Shown: positions 35,722 through 46,946, counted from the stretch's first letter. The stretch: DNA of 64,000 bases from Combretum micranthum (GCA_024138025.1 JAMXBD010000427.1:310001-374000); one strand, 5' to 3'. Numbers and translations: made by a program. The notes: generated by a model not told the origin, from the sequence alone.

Positions 35722-36840
35722 TGGAGTTGAATTAAGTTTTGCACTTTCAAATCCATATTTTTGACAATTTGATTTGTATATTTCTCTTGATGGACAAAAA
35801 TTCCATCAGATGTTTGCTTGATTTGCAGACCAAGAAAGAAGGTTAATTCACCCATGAGAGACATCTCAAATTCACCCTGCATTAACTTAGCAAATTCTCT
35901 ACAATGATATTCATTAGTTGAACCAAAAATAATATCATCAACATAGATTTGATAACTAATAAATCATTATCAAGATTTTTCAAAAACAAAGTAGTATCTA
36001 TTTTTCCTCTTTTGAAACCATTTTTTATCAAATAAGCACTCAGACGTTCATACCAAGCTCTAGGAGCTTGCTTTAAACCATATAAAGCCTTTTTGAGTTT
36101 AAAGACATGATTTCCTTAAAAGGATCTTCAAATCCTGGAGGTTGTTCAACATATACCTCCTCTTTAATATAACCATTTAAAAAAGCACTTTTAACATCCA
36201 TTTGAAAAAGTTTAAAATTCTTGAAGCATGCAAAAGCAAGCAATAATCGAATAGCTTCTAATCTAGCAACAGGTGCAAAAGTTTCATCAAAATCAATTCC
36301 TTCCTCTTGTGAGTAACCTTTTGCAACTAAACGAGCTTTATTTCTTACAACTTTTCCATTTTCATCGGCTTTATTTTTGAAAACCCATTTAGTTCCAATT
36401 ATACTTTTCTCTTTAGGTCTAGGAACCAATTCCCAAACTTCATTTCTTTCAAATTGGTTTAATTCCTCTTGCATAGCATTAATCCAATTACTATCCTTCA
36501 AAGCATCATCAATAGAAGTAGGTTCAAAATCAGCAAGCAAAGCAAAGTGGTTTTCAAAATCTTTAAAACTTGATCTAGTTTTAACACCACTTCCAATGTT
36601 ACCAATTACTTGTTCGGATGGATGGTGAGGTTTAAATCTCCAAGGTCTAGAAGATTCAGTTTCAAGCTGTGAAGGTTCTGCTTTACCGTCTGACATACCG
36701 TCTGACGCAACGTCTGACTGAGGTTCAGAAGGTTTTCAGCTTCATCTTTTATCCCTTTTTGAGAGTTTAAACTTTCATCCTTGTGTTTAGATTTAGGACA
36801 ATCATCAAACACATCAATCACAGAAGAATCAATAAATTTA
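35722..36840 (-). pseudogene. Reverse transcriptase of the Sirevirus, frameshifted
   Basis: The frame 36696-36073 carries [57 protein letters not shown] and the first catalytic aspartate in [11 protein letters not shown]. The YVDDI box is intact at 35931-35945 but in another frame. The upstream spacer (36696-36840) encodes LRQTVCQTV because of the GTCAGAC repeat. Given the intact motifs, some breaks may be assembly indels. Confidence 0.85.
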
Positions 36841-36855
36841 ACATTAATAGACTTT

Positions 36856-37569
36856 CTACAATCTTAGAGGATTTATTAAAAACACGAAAAGCTTTACTTT
36901 TCTGAGAATACCCAAGAAAATTCCTTCTTCAGCTCGCTCGTCAAATTTGCCCAGATTTAATCCAGACTTCCTGATGTAACACTTAGCTCCAAAAACATGG
37001 AAGTAGGAGACGTTAGGCTTCCTTCCTTTGTATAGCTCATATGCTGTTTTCTGTGTCAAAGGTCTCACATAAACTCTGTTAATAATATAACATGATGTAG
37101 AAACAGCTTCAGCCCAAAAATATTGTGCAATGCCACTTTCATTTAAGAGACTTCTAGCCATTTCCTGAATTATTCTATTCTTTCTTTCAACAACTCCATT
37201 CTGTTGTGGAGTATATGGTGCAGAAAAATTATGCTTAATTCCATTTTCTTCACAGAAAATCATGAAGCTTTCATTTTCAAATTCCTTGCCATGATCTGTT
37301 CTCAAGCTAATGATTGAGAAACCTTTCTCATTTTGTACTTGTTTTGAAAATTTTTCGAAGACTTGAAAGGCTTCATTTTTATGTCTTAAGAAAAATACCC
37401 ATGTAAATCTTGAAAAATCATCGACAATTACCAAACCATATTTATTACCTCCAAGACTTAAGGTGCGAGTAGGACCAAAAAGATCTAGATGAAGAAGTTC
37501 TAGAGGACGCTTTGTGGAAATCAAATTTTTTTTTATTATGTGACTGAAACCATTTTGTTCTTTAAACAT
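36856..37569 (-). CDS. Integrase of the Sirevirus
   Basis: A 237-residue frame with the DDE triad: LLHLDLFGPTRT and IVDDFSRFTWVFFL, then SLRTDHGKEFEN, then PQQNGVVERKN. Core and GKRK-type distal parts are readable (YELYKGRKPNVSYFHVFGAKC). It overlaps the protease-side frame at 37536-37569 at a run of nine T, so the two frames are probably one interrupted by a single homopolymer indel, real or technical. Confidence 0.87.
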   Translation of the reverse strand: MFKEQNGFSHIIKKNLISTKRPLELLHLDLFGPTRTLSLGGNKYGLVIVDDFSRFTWVFFLRHKNEAFQVFEKFSKQVQNEKGFSIISLRTDHGKEFENESFMIFCEENGIKHNFSAPYTPQQNGVVERKNRIIQEMARSLLNESGIAQYFWAEAVSTSCYIINRVYVRPLTQKTAYELYKGRKPNVSYFHVFGAKCYIRKSGLNLGKFDERAEEGIFLGILRKVKLFVFLINPLRL

Positions 37570-38120
37570 GTATCACATCTTACATCATTTTTTATAAAAA
37601 TTCTTGGTAAACCATGTACAAGATTTTTCTTTGAAAGATTTTCCAATTGAGAAAAGTTGACATGGCCAAGCTTTTTATGCCAGAGAAATATGTTATCATG
37701 CATGGTTAAAAAACAACTTTCAGTTTCCACTTTCGCGGGCTCTATCATATATATATTCCTTTTTCGAAAACCTTCAAAGATCTTTTCACCATCTTGATTA
37801 AAGGCTTCTACTTTATCCTTACCAAAAGTCATCTTGTAGCCTTTGTCACAAAGCTGACTAATACTCAAGAGATTGTGTTTAAGACCTCTTACCAGAGAAA
37901 CATTTTCGATTGTGGTTGGAGGAAATCCGATAGTACCAGTTGCTATTATTTTCACCTTACTATTGTCACCAAATTTGACATATCCTCCATTCTTCCATTC
38001 TATTGTTGTGAACAGTGAAGCATCTCCAGACATATGGCGTGAGCACCCACTATCAAGATACCATATTCCTTTAATTTGTGCTCCATGTTCCTGTAATCAC
38101 AGAAGGAAGGATCAAACCTT
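37536..38120 (-). pseudogene. Aspartic protease and integrase zinc domain of the Sirevirus
   Basis: The protease active site WYLDSGCSRHM lies at about 38025-38060, in frame with the 38033-37536 reading frame. Next come KIIATGTIGFPPTTIENVSL, GLKHNLLSISQLCDKGYKM and the integrase HHCC region (LWHKKLGHVNFSQL ... CDTCLKNK). A stop or frameshift near 38105 separates it from the preceding VWVPKK segment of gag. Confidence 0.83.
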
Positions 38121-38638
38121 CTTAGGAACCCAAACTAGTTTGGGTCCACCAAAACTCAAGCTCATAGATTTAAATTTGTAGCTTGTTGTTTACTGAGCTT
38201 GTAATTTTTGTAATAGCAATGTTTCTCAATATGTCCCACTTTGTTACAAAGGAAACAAGCATAGGAATTAGATCTTATTTTCTTTTGAAACTGATTTGGG
38301 TATCTTCTGTCAAACCGTCTGACGGACTGTCTAAAATACCGTCTGACTGGATAATGGTTATTTTGTTGATGATATTGACTGACATACCTTTTTTCTTGCA
38401 CAAAGGATTTAGGATTCATAGTAATTTTACCAGAATTAACAGGTATTTTACTTTTTGTTTCTTCTCCTTTAATAAAAACAGTTTTTATTTTAGTTTGGTT
38501 TGAAGATTCGGCTTGATCAAAACCTAAACCAATTTTTGAATTACCAAGTCTTTGAGAAGAAATCAACCTTTGAAGTTTTTCATCACTTTCAGAAAATTTT
38601 CGAAAAGTAGAACTTAAATCTTTTGAAATGTGTTCCAT
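38121..38638 (-). pseudogene. Gag C-terminal part with second zinc knuckle (Sirevirus)
   Basis: The frame 38638-38162 ends near a CCHC knuckle (CFLCNKVGHIEKHC). Upstream is a basic, Tyr/Arg-rich segment (PVRRYFRQSVRRFDRR) whose sequence is created by four 12-nt units of the GTCAGAC motif in a different frame from the copies in upstream gag. The knuckle is followed by the GPKLVWVPKK block near 38115-38150 that leads into protease. Confidence 0.8.
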
Positions 38639-39990
38639 TCTTTCCTTAAGTTCTTTAATTTGTGATGTAACTCAGAATTTTCCTTTTTAAAAACATCTTG
38701 AGTAATGCGTAATTTTTCATTATCACTTTGTAAAACTTCAATATCATTTTTGAAGATGTCGTTTTCTTCAGCTAAAAGTTGATTTGTTTGACTTAAAGCT
38801 TCTTTCTCATTTTTCAAAACTTCAATTTTCTCATTTGCTTTTGAAATGCCCTTTAGTAGTTTTTTAAATTGCTTTCGAATACTTTCTGGCATCTCATCTT
38901 CAGAATCAGAAGTTACCTCAGATAAAGCCATAAAGCACAGATTGGCTTCTTCTGTATTGTCTGACTCATCGTCTGACTCAGCGTCTGACTCATCTAAGTC
39001 ACTCCATGTTGCCATAAGTGCTTTCTGCTTTAACTTGTATTTTTCCATTTTCTTCATAAGTACTGGACAGGCATACTTGATATGTCCTGGTTTTCTGCAT
39101 TCGTAGCACACAATTTCTTTCTTCTCTTTCTTCTTTTCTTTCTTTTCTTCTTTCTCATTAATCAGATTTCCTGCATCACTTTTAAACCGATCATTAGCAT
39201 AACGAGGACTTCGGTTAGAACGCTTACCTTTCTTCTTGAAGAATTTTGAGAGCTTCCTAGCTAGTAAATTCACATCATCAACTTCATCATCACTGTCTGA
39301 CTCATCGTCTGACAATGGATCTTTCTCAACCGATGCCTTAAAAGCAATAGACTTCCTGACTTTCTCTTGTTCCTGCTGATGTTTCAGCTTGGATTCATAG
39401 GCTTGAAGCTTTTCTCTTAGTTCACTTAGACTCAGCGTGTCCAAGTTATGAGCTTCTTCTATCGCATTTGTCTTTGAATCCCACGAACTTGGTAAGATCC
39501 TTAGAATCTTCCTTACTAGTTCACTGTCATCAAATTCCTTACCAAGCAATGCAAGTTCATTAGTAATTAAAGTAAATCTATTAAAGCCATCAGAGATACT
39601 TTCACCCGTTTTGAATCTGAATAATTCATAGTCATGCATGAGGCACTTCTTCTGGTGTCTTTGATCATTGTTGCTCCTTCATAGGTTTCACAAAGTTTGT
39701 CCCAAATTTCTTTGGCAGTTTTGCATGATGAAACCATTGCAAACACAGATTGTGATATGCTCATCAGGATCATATTCTTGGCTGCATTGTTCATCTCAAG
39801 CTTCTTTCTTTCATCATCATCAAGTTCACTCTTGTCATTGAGTACAACTTGCTTGTCGCCATATTGAATAATCTGCCAAGAAGAAATCAGTGGCCTTGAT
39901 GTAAGTTTCCATTCTGCATTTCCAATAGGGAAAATTAGTTCCATCAAAAAATGGAATCCGATTTGAAGCAATAGTAATAGTGTTTTCCAT
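38614..39990 (-). pseudogene. Gag (capsid-nucleocapsid) of the Sirevirus
   Basis: Start chosen at 39990 because ENTITIASNRIPFFDGTNF is the expected Gag N-terminus. The frame shifts near 39880 and again near 39650. The 341-residue frame 39639-38614 holds the capsid end (DYELFRFKTGESISDGFNRF), a Lys-rich run, one CCHC zinc knuckle (CYECRKPGHIKYAC, residues 178-191 of that frame), an acidic ESD repeat and a coiled coil (EKIEVLKNEKEALSQTNQLL). Gag would assemble particles and bind RNA. Confidence 0.86.
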
Positions 39991-40022
39991 AGTTGATCAC
40001 TTTTTTCTTAAAAAAGAACTCT

Positions 40023-40034
40023 GCTCTGATACCA
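40023..40034 (-). promoter_or_regulatory. Primer binding site of the Sirevirus (initiator tRNA-Met)
   Basis: Minus strand TGGTATCAGAGC, complementary to the 3' end of plant tRNA-iMet, 2 nt after the 5' LTR. Confidence 0.88.
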
Positions 40035-40036
40035 AA

Positions 40037-41667
40037 TGTTGGTCCCAGATATGCAAACAAGAGGGGAGGGGTGAATTGTTTGCTTTTAAAAATTTTGAAA
40101 ACACTTAACAAATTAAAACTTTGGAAACTTCTTTTAACAAATAATTTAAGAATCAGATTATAACTTAGATAAATATTGTTGCTTTGTAGAACTTAATAAG
40201 AAAAGATTTGAACAACAATATAAACAATTATAACCAATAAAAATTGCAGAGTATAAAGTGCAGAAAATTAAATGAGCCCAGAAATTTATAGAGGTTCCTC
40301 CTTGCGAGTACGTCCTCTCTTCCAGCTCCACTGCTGGGGATCCGGTTTCCAACCGGGTCGATCCACTAATCCAATTAATCAAAAAGAGATTACAAACACC
40401 AATCGAATCTTGTTCTGTCTCACAAGCCTATATCTATTGGCTAAACACAGACTACAAGATTATTTGTAATCCTCTCAACAACTCTCAAACACTCAATACA
40501 AGAGTAGAGAATCTTCAATCAAGAGTTACAATAGACACTCTAATATTTGAGCACAAGAACACAGAAGAAAGTAAGTTTTGGAGTTTTGCACAAAATGTCT
40601 GACTAGTATTTGACTAGTGTCTGACGGAACGTCTGTTGAGAAGTAGAAGTATAATATTGAAAGTAAAATTTCAGCTCGTGTAATTCTGGTTTTTTCAATC
40701 TCGTATCTTCTTCTTTTTTCCTGAAACATTATACATATATATATAAAATATCCTGGTCTTTTTCCTTCAGTTCAACGGACTTCAACAACTTATCTTTATC
40801 CAACAAAACAAAATTTGCCGTTGGAGCTGATTAAAATTCAAAATAATTTGAAGAACTGAGTATATTGATATCCCGTAATATCCTCAAAACACAGCTTCTG
40901 GTTGGAAAGAGATACGAGGAGAGAGATAGATAGAATAGAGATTATCTCATATTTTGAAAACCAAATCTGGAGAGAAATCCGCATAAGGTGCTTTGCTGGA
41001 ATATTTTCCTGATACTGTGGAATAAAATCTTGAACAACAAGATGAGTTGTTGCTGTAACTAAAAGATATCACACAATTGAAAAGATCCATATCCTTACCG
41101 ATTTAGAACAGATTTGAAATTTGATTCAAATCTTCCCACAAAATCCGAGATTTAGATATGTACCTTATCCAGAGAATTTTAACAACAATCTTCAGCTTGA
41201 TACAATTCACGTGATATGAAGAAGTTAGAAGAAATCACTGCACGTCTGAAACAGCAAGCTACTTGAAGAAGATGAACAGTAAAAAATAAACATCTTGAAA
41301 GTTCAAAATCCTCATGAGATTTAAATCCTCCTTGTGGAACGTATTAGATATACTCTCTAATATCTAATAAAGGAGTTAGGCCTTCAATCAATTACTTATG
41401 CGAAAATCAATCCAATAAATCCGATTTAGAAAACCTGATCTGAACGTGACAGCTTCTTTATACTGTCTGATGAAGAACCAGAAAATCTAACCTTCGTCTG
41501 ATATATTAATATTTCACCCTTGAATTTTCTTAGTGCTGATGTTCAAAAGATCAGAACCTTATTGTCTGACTTACTGTCTGATAATCTGCACACTGCACAC
41601 TTAATAAATCTTATTATATTTTATTCTTCTTTAGTTATCATCAAAATAAAATAAAGAGAACCTAACA
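40037..41667 (-). mobile_element. 5' LTR of the Sirevirus
   Basis: Plus strand TGTTGGTCCC ... AACCTAACA, 1631 bp. The same internal landmarks as the 3' LTR include GTCTGAC at 40597, 40619 and 41564. It joins element D RT at 41668. Confidence 0.9.
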
Positions 41668-42160
41668 GAGCACTAACTACATGACCCAGAAACAATTTTT
41701 CCCTCCTTAAGACATCAAACAGCTGAATATGATCATCCAAGCTCCTACTATATACTAGAATGTCATCAAAATAGACTACAACAAACTTGCTAATATAAGC
41801 ACGCAAAGCATGGTTCATGAGTCTCATGAAAGTACTAGGCACGTTAGTTAAACCAAAAGGCATGACTAACCATTCATATAAACCATATTTCATCTTAAAG
41901 GTCATCTTCCATTCATCACCCACTCTTGGTCTTATTTGATGGCATCAACTTTCTAAATCGGTCTTCTTAGAGAACAAACAAGAGCCATATGGTTCATCCA
42001 GCATATCATCTAATCTAGGAATTGGATGTTTATACTTTACAGTGATTTTGTTATTGGCTCGACAGTCGATGCACATTCTCCAAGTCCCATTCTTCTTTGG
42101 TACTAGTAGCACCTGTACTGCGTATGGACTAAGGCTTTCCTTCCAATAGCCCTTTGACAT
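41668..42160 (-). pseudogene. Reverse transcriptase of CRM-like element D
   Basis: The frame 42160-41945 has [17 protein letters not shown] and [12 protein letters not shown]. The frame 41923-41621 has [37 protein letters not shown] and the YFDDI box, then reads into the copia LTR. A stretch of about 45 bp in the thumb region is missing relative to element C. The frames differ, and the catalytic ID motif region is frameshifted (FSKKTDLES). Confidence 0.85.
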
Positions 42161-42720
42161 GAGTTCCTCAACTTACCCCTGAATCTCCTTAGCCTCTTCT
42201 GGATTGCATCTATATGCAGGTCTATTTGGAAGGGCAGCTCCTGGAATGAGATCAATCTGATGCTCTATTCCTCTGAAAGGCGGTAACCTATCTGGAACTT
42301 CTTCAAGAAAAACATCATTGTGCTCCTACAAAAGTGAAGAAACAACAGTAGGAAAAGAGGGGTTAAGGTCGTTAGCATTACAATAAGCCTCCTTGTACAC
42401 AAGTACAATCATGGGCTGTTTCAAAAACATGGCACTCTTAGCATCCTTTCCTTTTGGATAAACTCTCACTTTTCTCTCTTTGCACTCAATATCTTTCTTT
42501 TTCTGTCCCTCCTTCTCGTTTCTCTTTTTTTCGTCTTTTCTCAAACAGATGTTTTTTTCACTCTTCTCACAAATTTTCTCACTGTGTTTCTCTCTTCTTT
42601 TTCACTCACACTCTCTTTCTCACTTTTCTTTTGCTGCTCATGTGCCCCTTTAATTTTTTTTTTTTCTGTTCTTCAAAAATTTGTCTAGGAGACAAGGGTG
42701 CAAGTTTTACACTCCTACTA
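42161..42720 (-). pseudogene. Protease-RT linker of element D
   Basis: The frame 42544-42326 is a very charged EKKRNEKEGQKKKDIECKER segment running into VYKEAYCNANDLNPSFPTVV. Upstream is the poly-Lys/Phe region visible as a CT-rich block on the plus strand. It matches 55700-56206 in element C. Confidence 0.75.
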
Positions 42721-42936
42721 TCCTTAACAAATGAATACATATTTTTAAATCAATACAACAAGCAATCTCAACTTTTCAACTAATAAGGTACAAGCTACAT
42801 AAGTATAGCTACCACTGTCTATGATCAAGCAACATAACTTATTACGGATATGACAATGGGTATGGAAGATGTCGTCACGTTGCTCCTCATTATCAACTTC
42901 CCTAACTTGCACACTTAAGGAACGTTGAATCACCAA
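42721..42936 (-). pseudogene. Aspartic protease start of element D
   Basis: The frame 42936-42745 carries QRSLSVQVREVDNEEQRDDI, FHTHCHIRNKLCCL and the active site IIDSGSYTYVACTLLVEKL. The domain is cut short after about 63 residues. It overlaps the gag frame by a few bases, as expected if a frameshift separates what was a single gag-pol frame. Confidence 0.8.
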
Positions 42937-44088
42937 TGATCACCTTGAACAGTATATTCCACATCATTATCAGTAACTTCCAATGGTGGCATAGAATCCT
43001 CACTCTCATGCTCACTCTCGGTCTTAACCTCACCACTACCACGCATCACCACGGTTCTTCTGTTAGGACATTGAGATGCAATATGTGGATGACCCAAGCA
43101 TTTGAAACATTCGATGTCCCGATTCCTAGTACCTTGGGAATTAGATTTTTCCTTCTCCATACTAACTTCCTTCTCCTTTCCCTTATAGAAATCCTTAGAT
43201 TTATCATCCCTTTTACTCCAATTCGATTTCCAAGAAGGGTTAGAATTCCAATTCGAGTTAAATCTATACCTTGCTACTCTTTTGCGCTTGAGTTGCCTTT
43301 CTACTTTCATGGCCATGTGTACCATATCTTCCAGTTCTATATAATGCTGCAACTCCACAACATCAGCTATATCTCGATTCAAGCCATTTAGAAATCTAGC
43401 CTTGTGGTATTCCTCTATACTCTTGGATCCCTGAGTAAGAATTTGCAACTGGTTAAATAAATCTCTATTATAGTGATTAGGGACAAACCTTTTCTTCATG
43501 ATGGCCTTCATCTCATCCCAAGTGTCAACCGGACTCTTTCGATCCCGTCGCCTCCTCATATTCAGCTGATCCACTAGACAAGTGCATAATCTGTAACTTC
43601 CACCGCAGCTAGCTTCATCTTCTTCTCCTCAGAGTAGCGATGACAGTCAAACACTAACTCCATTTTTCTTTCCAGCTCAAAGTAAGCATCATGATCATTT
43701 TTGCCTTGGAATGGAGGAATCTTCATTTTTTATTCTCTAAATTCCGATCCCCAATTATTCATTTGCCTTCCATATCTCATACCCTGCATCCTATCTCTCC
43801 ATCATAATCATCCATTTCGCTCTCTTTATCTCAAAAATCAAACCTAAACTCTTCATCCAGCATCTCCTTCCACCTTGCTTATGTTGTTGTCTAAACCGGG
43901 AGTTGTTGTCGAGGCTAGGTTGTTGCTGACCTCGCTCCAATGCAGCCATCCAATTCTCAAGTCTTTGCCATCTCTCATTAGATTCTTCATTTTGTCGAAA
44001 TAATTGCTCAAAAGCTTTTTCTCGTGGACTCCATGTGCAGTTTCAAGTCAAACTCTGATTGCTCTTCTGAATTGGATTGGGAACTCAT
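42930..44088 (-). pseudogene. Gag of CRM-like element D
   Basis: Start at 44088 (SSQSNSEEQSEFDLKLHMES follows the Met). The frame is broken between about 43575 and 43900. The frame 43574-42930 has the capsid core (VDTWDEMKAIMKKRFVPNHY, LTQGSKSIEEYHKARFLNGL, VELQHYIELEDMVHMAMKVE) and one zinc knuckle (CFKCLGHPHIASQC). By comparison with related elements about 20 residues after EEYHK are missing. Homologous to the shorter gag at 45631-46315. Confidence 0.83.
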
Positions 44089-44669
44089 CTTGCTTGAACA
44101 CCTGCAGAAAACAAAATAATATCTCACAACAATCCCTTACATGTTTCACTTTATTTAACAACACTCCTCTCGTATGTCACTCACTTGGCTTTTCTCGAGA
44201 ATAAACTCACCTCTCATTGTCTTTTACCACTCGATAGTCCTTCTCCCCAAGTCCTATATTGAACTCAGCGATTCTTAAATCATAACCACGCTTGTGAGTT
44301 AATGGAACAGAAAATAATGGCGTTTGTATTAAGAATAGATATTAGATAGGAACACAAGAGTTAAGAAGGAATTGTCAAGGCTAATTAGAAGATCAAGGAC
44401 AATTGAGACACGAATAAATCAAGGTTAAATTCAAGAATGAACAATATAAGAAACAATTTCAAGAACAATTTTTTTTGCACGATTTTTCTTCTCTCTTTTT
44501 TATTTTTTTTAACGGTTCTTCTTCTTTTTTTCAACAAAGAAACCTAAAAGACTTCTCTCTACGACAGATTCTCAAGATTTGAGATTTTCAAAAATAACTC
44601 TAGACTCAATTTCCTCATGAGGGAGAAAAGCAAAAATTGATAGATAGATAACCTGATTTAGAGCCACAA
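44089..44669 (-). other. 5' leader of element D
   Basis: Untranslated stretch between the primer site and gag. Nearly the same as 46316-46930 but without the expanded (CT)n. No ORF. Confidence 0.7.
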
Positions 44670-44680
44670 CTCTGATACCA
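44670..44680 (-). promoter_or_regulatory. Primer binding site of element D
   Basis: Minus strand TGGTATCAGAG, the tRNA-iMet type, 5 nt from the LTR start. Confidence 0.8.
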
Positions 44681-44685
44681 AAAAC

Positions 44686-45049
44686 TGATGCGAACTAGGT
44701 ATATTAAACTGAAACCAGCAAGAGTGCACGGAACAATGCTTTCAGGAATGCTAAATCGGATATGAAGCGGATCTTGACCCAAAGTTGTATTTCAAGCTTG
44801 AACCAAAGATATAATACAATGGAAACCTTTACCCTAAGTTGTATTTCAAACCTAAACAATGGTATAGAATTAAAATGAACGCCACAAGATTAAATCTTGA
44901 TAAGTTCACAAGTTCGCAATCCAAACCTAAAGAGAAAAACTCTCTCAAAACAATATCATTCAAAAGTCAATTGTTCATGCAAAAACCAATACCAAATATA
45001 TATAACAAACGAAGGAAACTGAAAAGTCTCCAATAATCAAACCGAAAAG
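44686..45049 (-). mobile_element. Truncated LTR shared by element D and the hybrid element
   Basis: Starts TGATGCGAACTAGG next to the primer site. It matches 46947-47310 and then breaks off inside R-U5 at an AAAAGCTC junction, where integrase sequence begins. Confidence 0.8.
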
Positions 45050-45630
45050 CTCTTAACAATTGAGACAAAGTCTTAGTAACGACATCTATTTGTCCATCTG
45101 TTTGTAGACGACAAGTAGTTGAAAACAACAACTTGGATCCCATTTTTGCCCATAAAACCCTCCAGAAGTACTTCTAGGAACTTCGTGTAAGCGCACGACT
45201 ATGAAAGAACAAGTCAGCAATGTGAGTTGCATCGTCAATTTTATGACGAGGAATAAAATGAGTCATTTTAGAGAATCTGTCGACAACTACAAACATAAAA
45301 TCATGACCTGTCTCCCACCTAGGTAAACCCAAAACAAAATTCATGGATAATTCTCCCAGGGCTCACTAGAAATAGGTAAAGGGGTGTACAAACCATGTGG
45401 GAAAACTTTTGATTTTTCCTGTTTGCAAATAATACACCTCTTACATATCCTCTCAACATCCTTCCTCATACAAGACAAAAAGAAATCTTCTTCTAACACA
45501 TCTAAAGCCTTCCTCACATGAAAATGTCCCTTTAGTCCTCCCCCATGGGACTCTTTCGCTAGTAATTCCTTTAAAGAACTATCAGGCACACACAAGCGTT
45601 TTTCCTAAATAAATAACCATTATGCTCGTA
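45050..45630 (-). pseudogene. Integrase fragment of the deletion-hybrid element
   Basis: The frame 45595-45341 has MCVPDSSLKELLAKESHGGG, GHFHVRKALDVLEEDFFLS and the CX2C zinc pair (CKRCIICK). Core residues (RFSKMTHFI) are readable near 45240-45290. At about 45630 it jumps directly into gag sequence, with RT, RNase H and protease missing. Confidence 0.8.
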
Positions 45631-46315
45631 AGCCTTGTGGTATTCTCTATACTCTTGGATCCTGAGTAAGACTTTGCAACTGGTTGAATAATCTCTGTTA
45701 TAGTGATCAGGGACAAACCTTTTCTTCATGAAGGCCTTCATTCATCCCAAGTGTCAACGGACTCTTCGATCCGTCCTCCTCATATTCAGCTGATCCCATA
45801 GACAAGTGCATAATCTGTAACTTCCACCGCAGCTAGCTTCATCTTTTCTCCTCAGAGTAGCGATGACAGTCAAACACTAACTCCATTTTTCTTTCCCACT
45901 CAAAGTAAGCATCATGATCATTTTTACCTTGGAATGGAGGAATCTTCATTTTGATATTCTCTAAAATCCGATCATCCCAATTATTCATTTGCCTTCCATA
46001 TCTCATACCCTACATCCTATCTCTCCCATCATAATCATCCATTTTGCTCTCTTCATCTCAAAATCGAACCTAAACTCTTCATCCAGCATCCTCCTTCCAC
46101 CTTGCTTATGTTGTTGTCTAGACCGGGAGTTGTTGTCGAGGCTAAGTTTGTTGCTGACCTCGCTCCAATGCAGCCATCCAATTCTCAAGTCTTTGCCATC
46201 TCTCGTTAGATTCTTAATTTTGTCGAAATAATTGCTCAAAAGCTTTTCTCGTGGACTCCATGTGCAGTTTCAAGTCAAACTCTAATTGCTCTTCTGAATT
46301 GGATTGGGAACTCAT
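45631..46315 (-). pseudogene. Gag N-terminal half of the deletion-hybrid element
   Basis: Starts at 46315 like gag D. The frame 46399-46214 contains SSQSNSEEQLEFDLKLHMES, and the homologous sequence continues to the EEYHK codons at about 45635, where it is fused to integrase. Multiple frameshifts. Confidence 0.78.
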
Positions 46316-46703
46316 CTTGCTTGAACACCTGCAGAAAACAAAATAATATCTCAAACAATCCCTTACATGTTTCCATTTATTTAATGACACTCCTCTCATA
46401 TCTCACTCACTTGGCTTTTCTCGAGAATAAACTCACCTCTCATTGTCTTTTACCATCGATAGTCCTTCTCCCCAAGTCCTATATTGAACTCAGCGATTCT
46501 TGAATATGACCACTTGTGACTTAATGGAACAGAAAATAACAACATTCGTATTAAGATAATAGATAAGAACACAAGAGTTGAGAAGGAATTGTCAAGGCTA
46601 ATTAGAAGACCAAGAACAATAGAGACACGAATAAATCAAGATTAAATTCAAGAATGAACAATATGAGAAACAATTTCAAGAACAATTTTTTTTGCACGAT
46701 TTT

Positions 46704-46753
<50 letters not shown>

Positions 46754-46930
46754 TTTTTTTATTTTTTTTTACGATTCTTCTTCTTTTTTTCAACAAAGAA
46801 ACCCTAAAAGACTTCTCTCTTACGACAGATTCTCAAGATTTGAGATTTTCAAAATAAACTCTAGACTCAATTTCCTCAAGAGGGAGAAAAGCAAAAATTG
46901 ATAGATAGACAACCTGATTAAGAGCCAAAG
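46316..46930 (-). other. 5' leader of the hybrid element with a (CT)n expansion
   Basis: Homologous to 44089-44669. Plus-strand (TC)n of about 40 bp lies at 46709-46750, and the leader of element D has only a short CT-rich stretch there. Confidence 0.7.
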
Positions 46931-46941
46931 CTCCGATACCA
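46931..46941 (-). promoter_or_regulatory. Primer binding site of the hybrid element
   Basis: Minus strand TGGTATCGGAG, one change from the tRNA-iMet type. Confidence 0.72.
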
Positions 46942-46946
46942 AAAAC

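Larger units (their letters stand above)
30907..41667 (-). mobile_element. Near-complete Sirevirus-type Ty1/copia retrotransposon (minus strand)
   Basis: Two LTRs of about 1.63-1.64 kb flank gag, protease, integrase, RT and RNase H in copia order, plus an extra ORF region between RNase H and the 3' LTR. There is an initiator tRNA-Met primer site and a PPT of the AAAAAGGGGGAGAA type. By eye the LTRs are almost identical, differing mainly by single-base indels in homopolymers, so insertion was recent. It sits in the RT of element D. It carries the 12-nt-period GTCAGAC motif throughout. Confidence 0.92.

Noticed and set aside
46654..46857. Open frames rich in Ser-Leu or Arg-Glu over the (CT)n tract
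   Set aside because: Low-complexity translation of a microsatellite in an untranslated leader.
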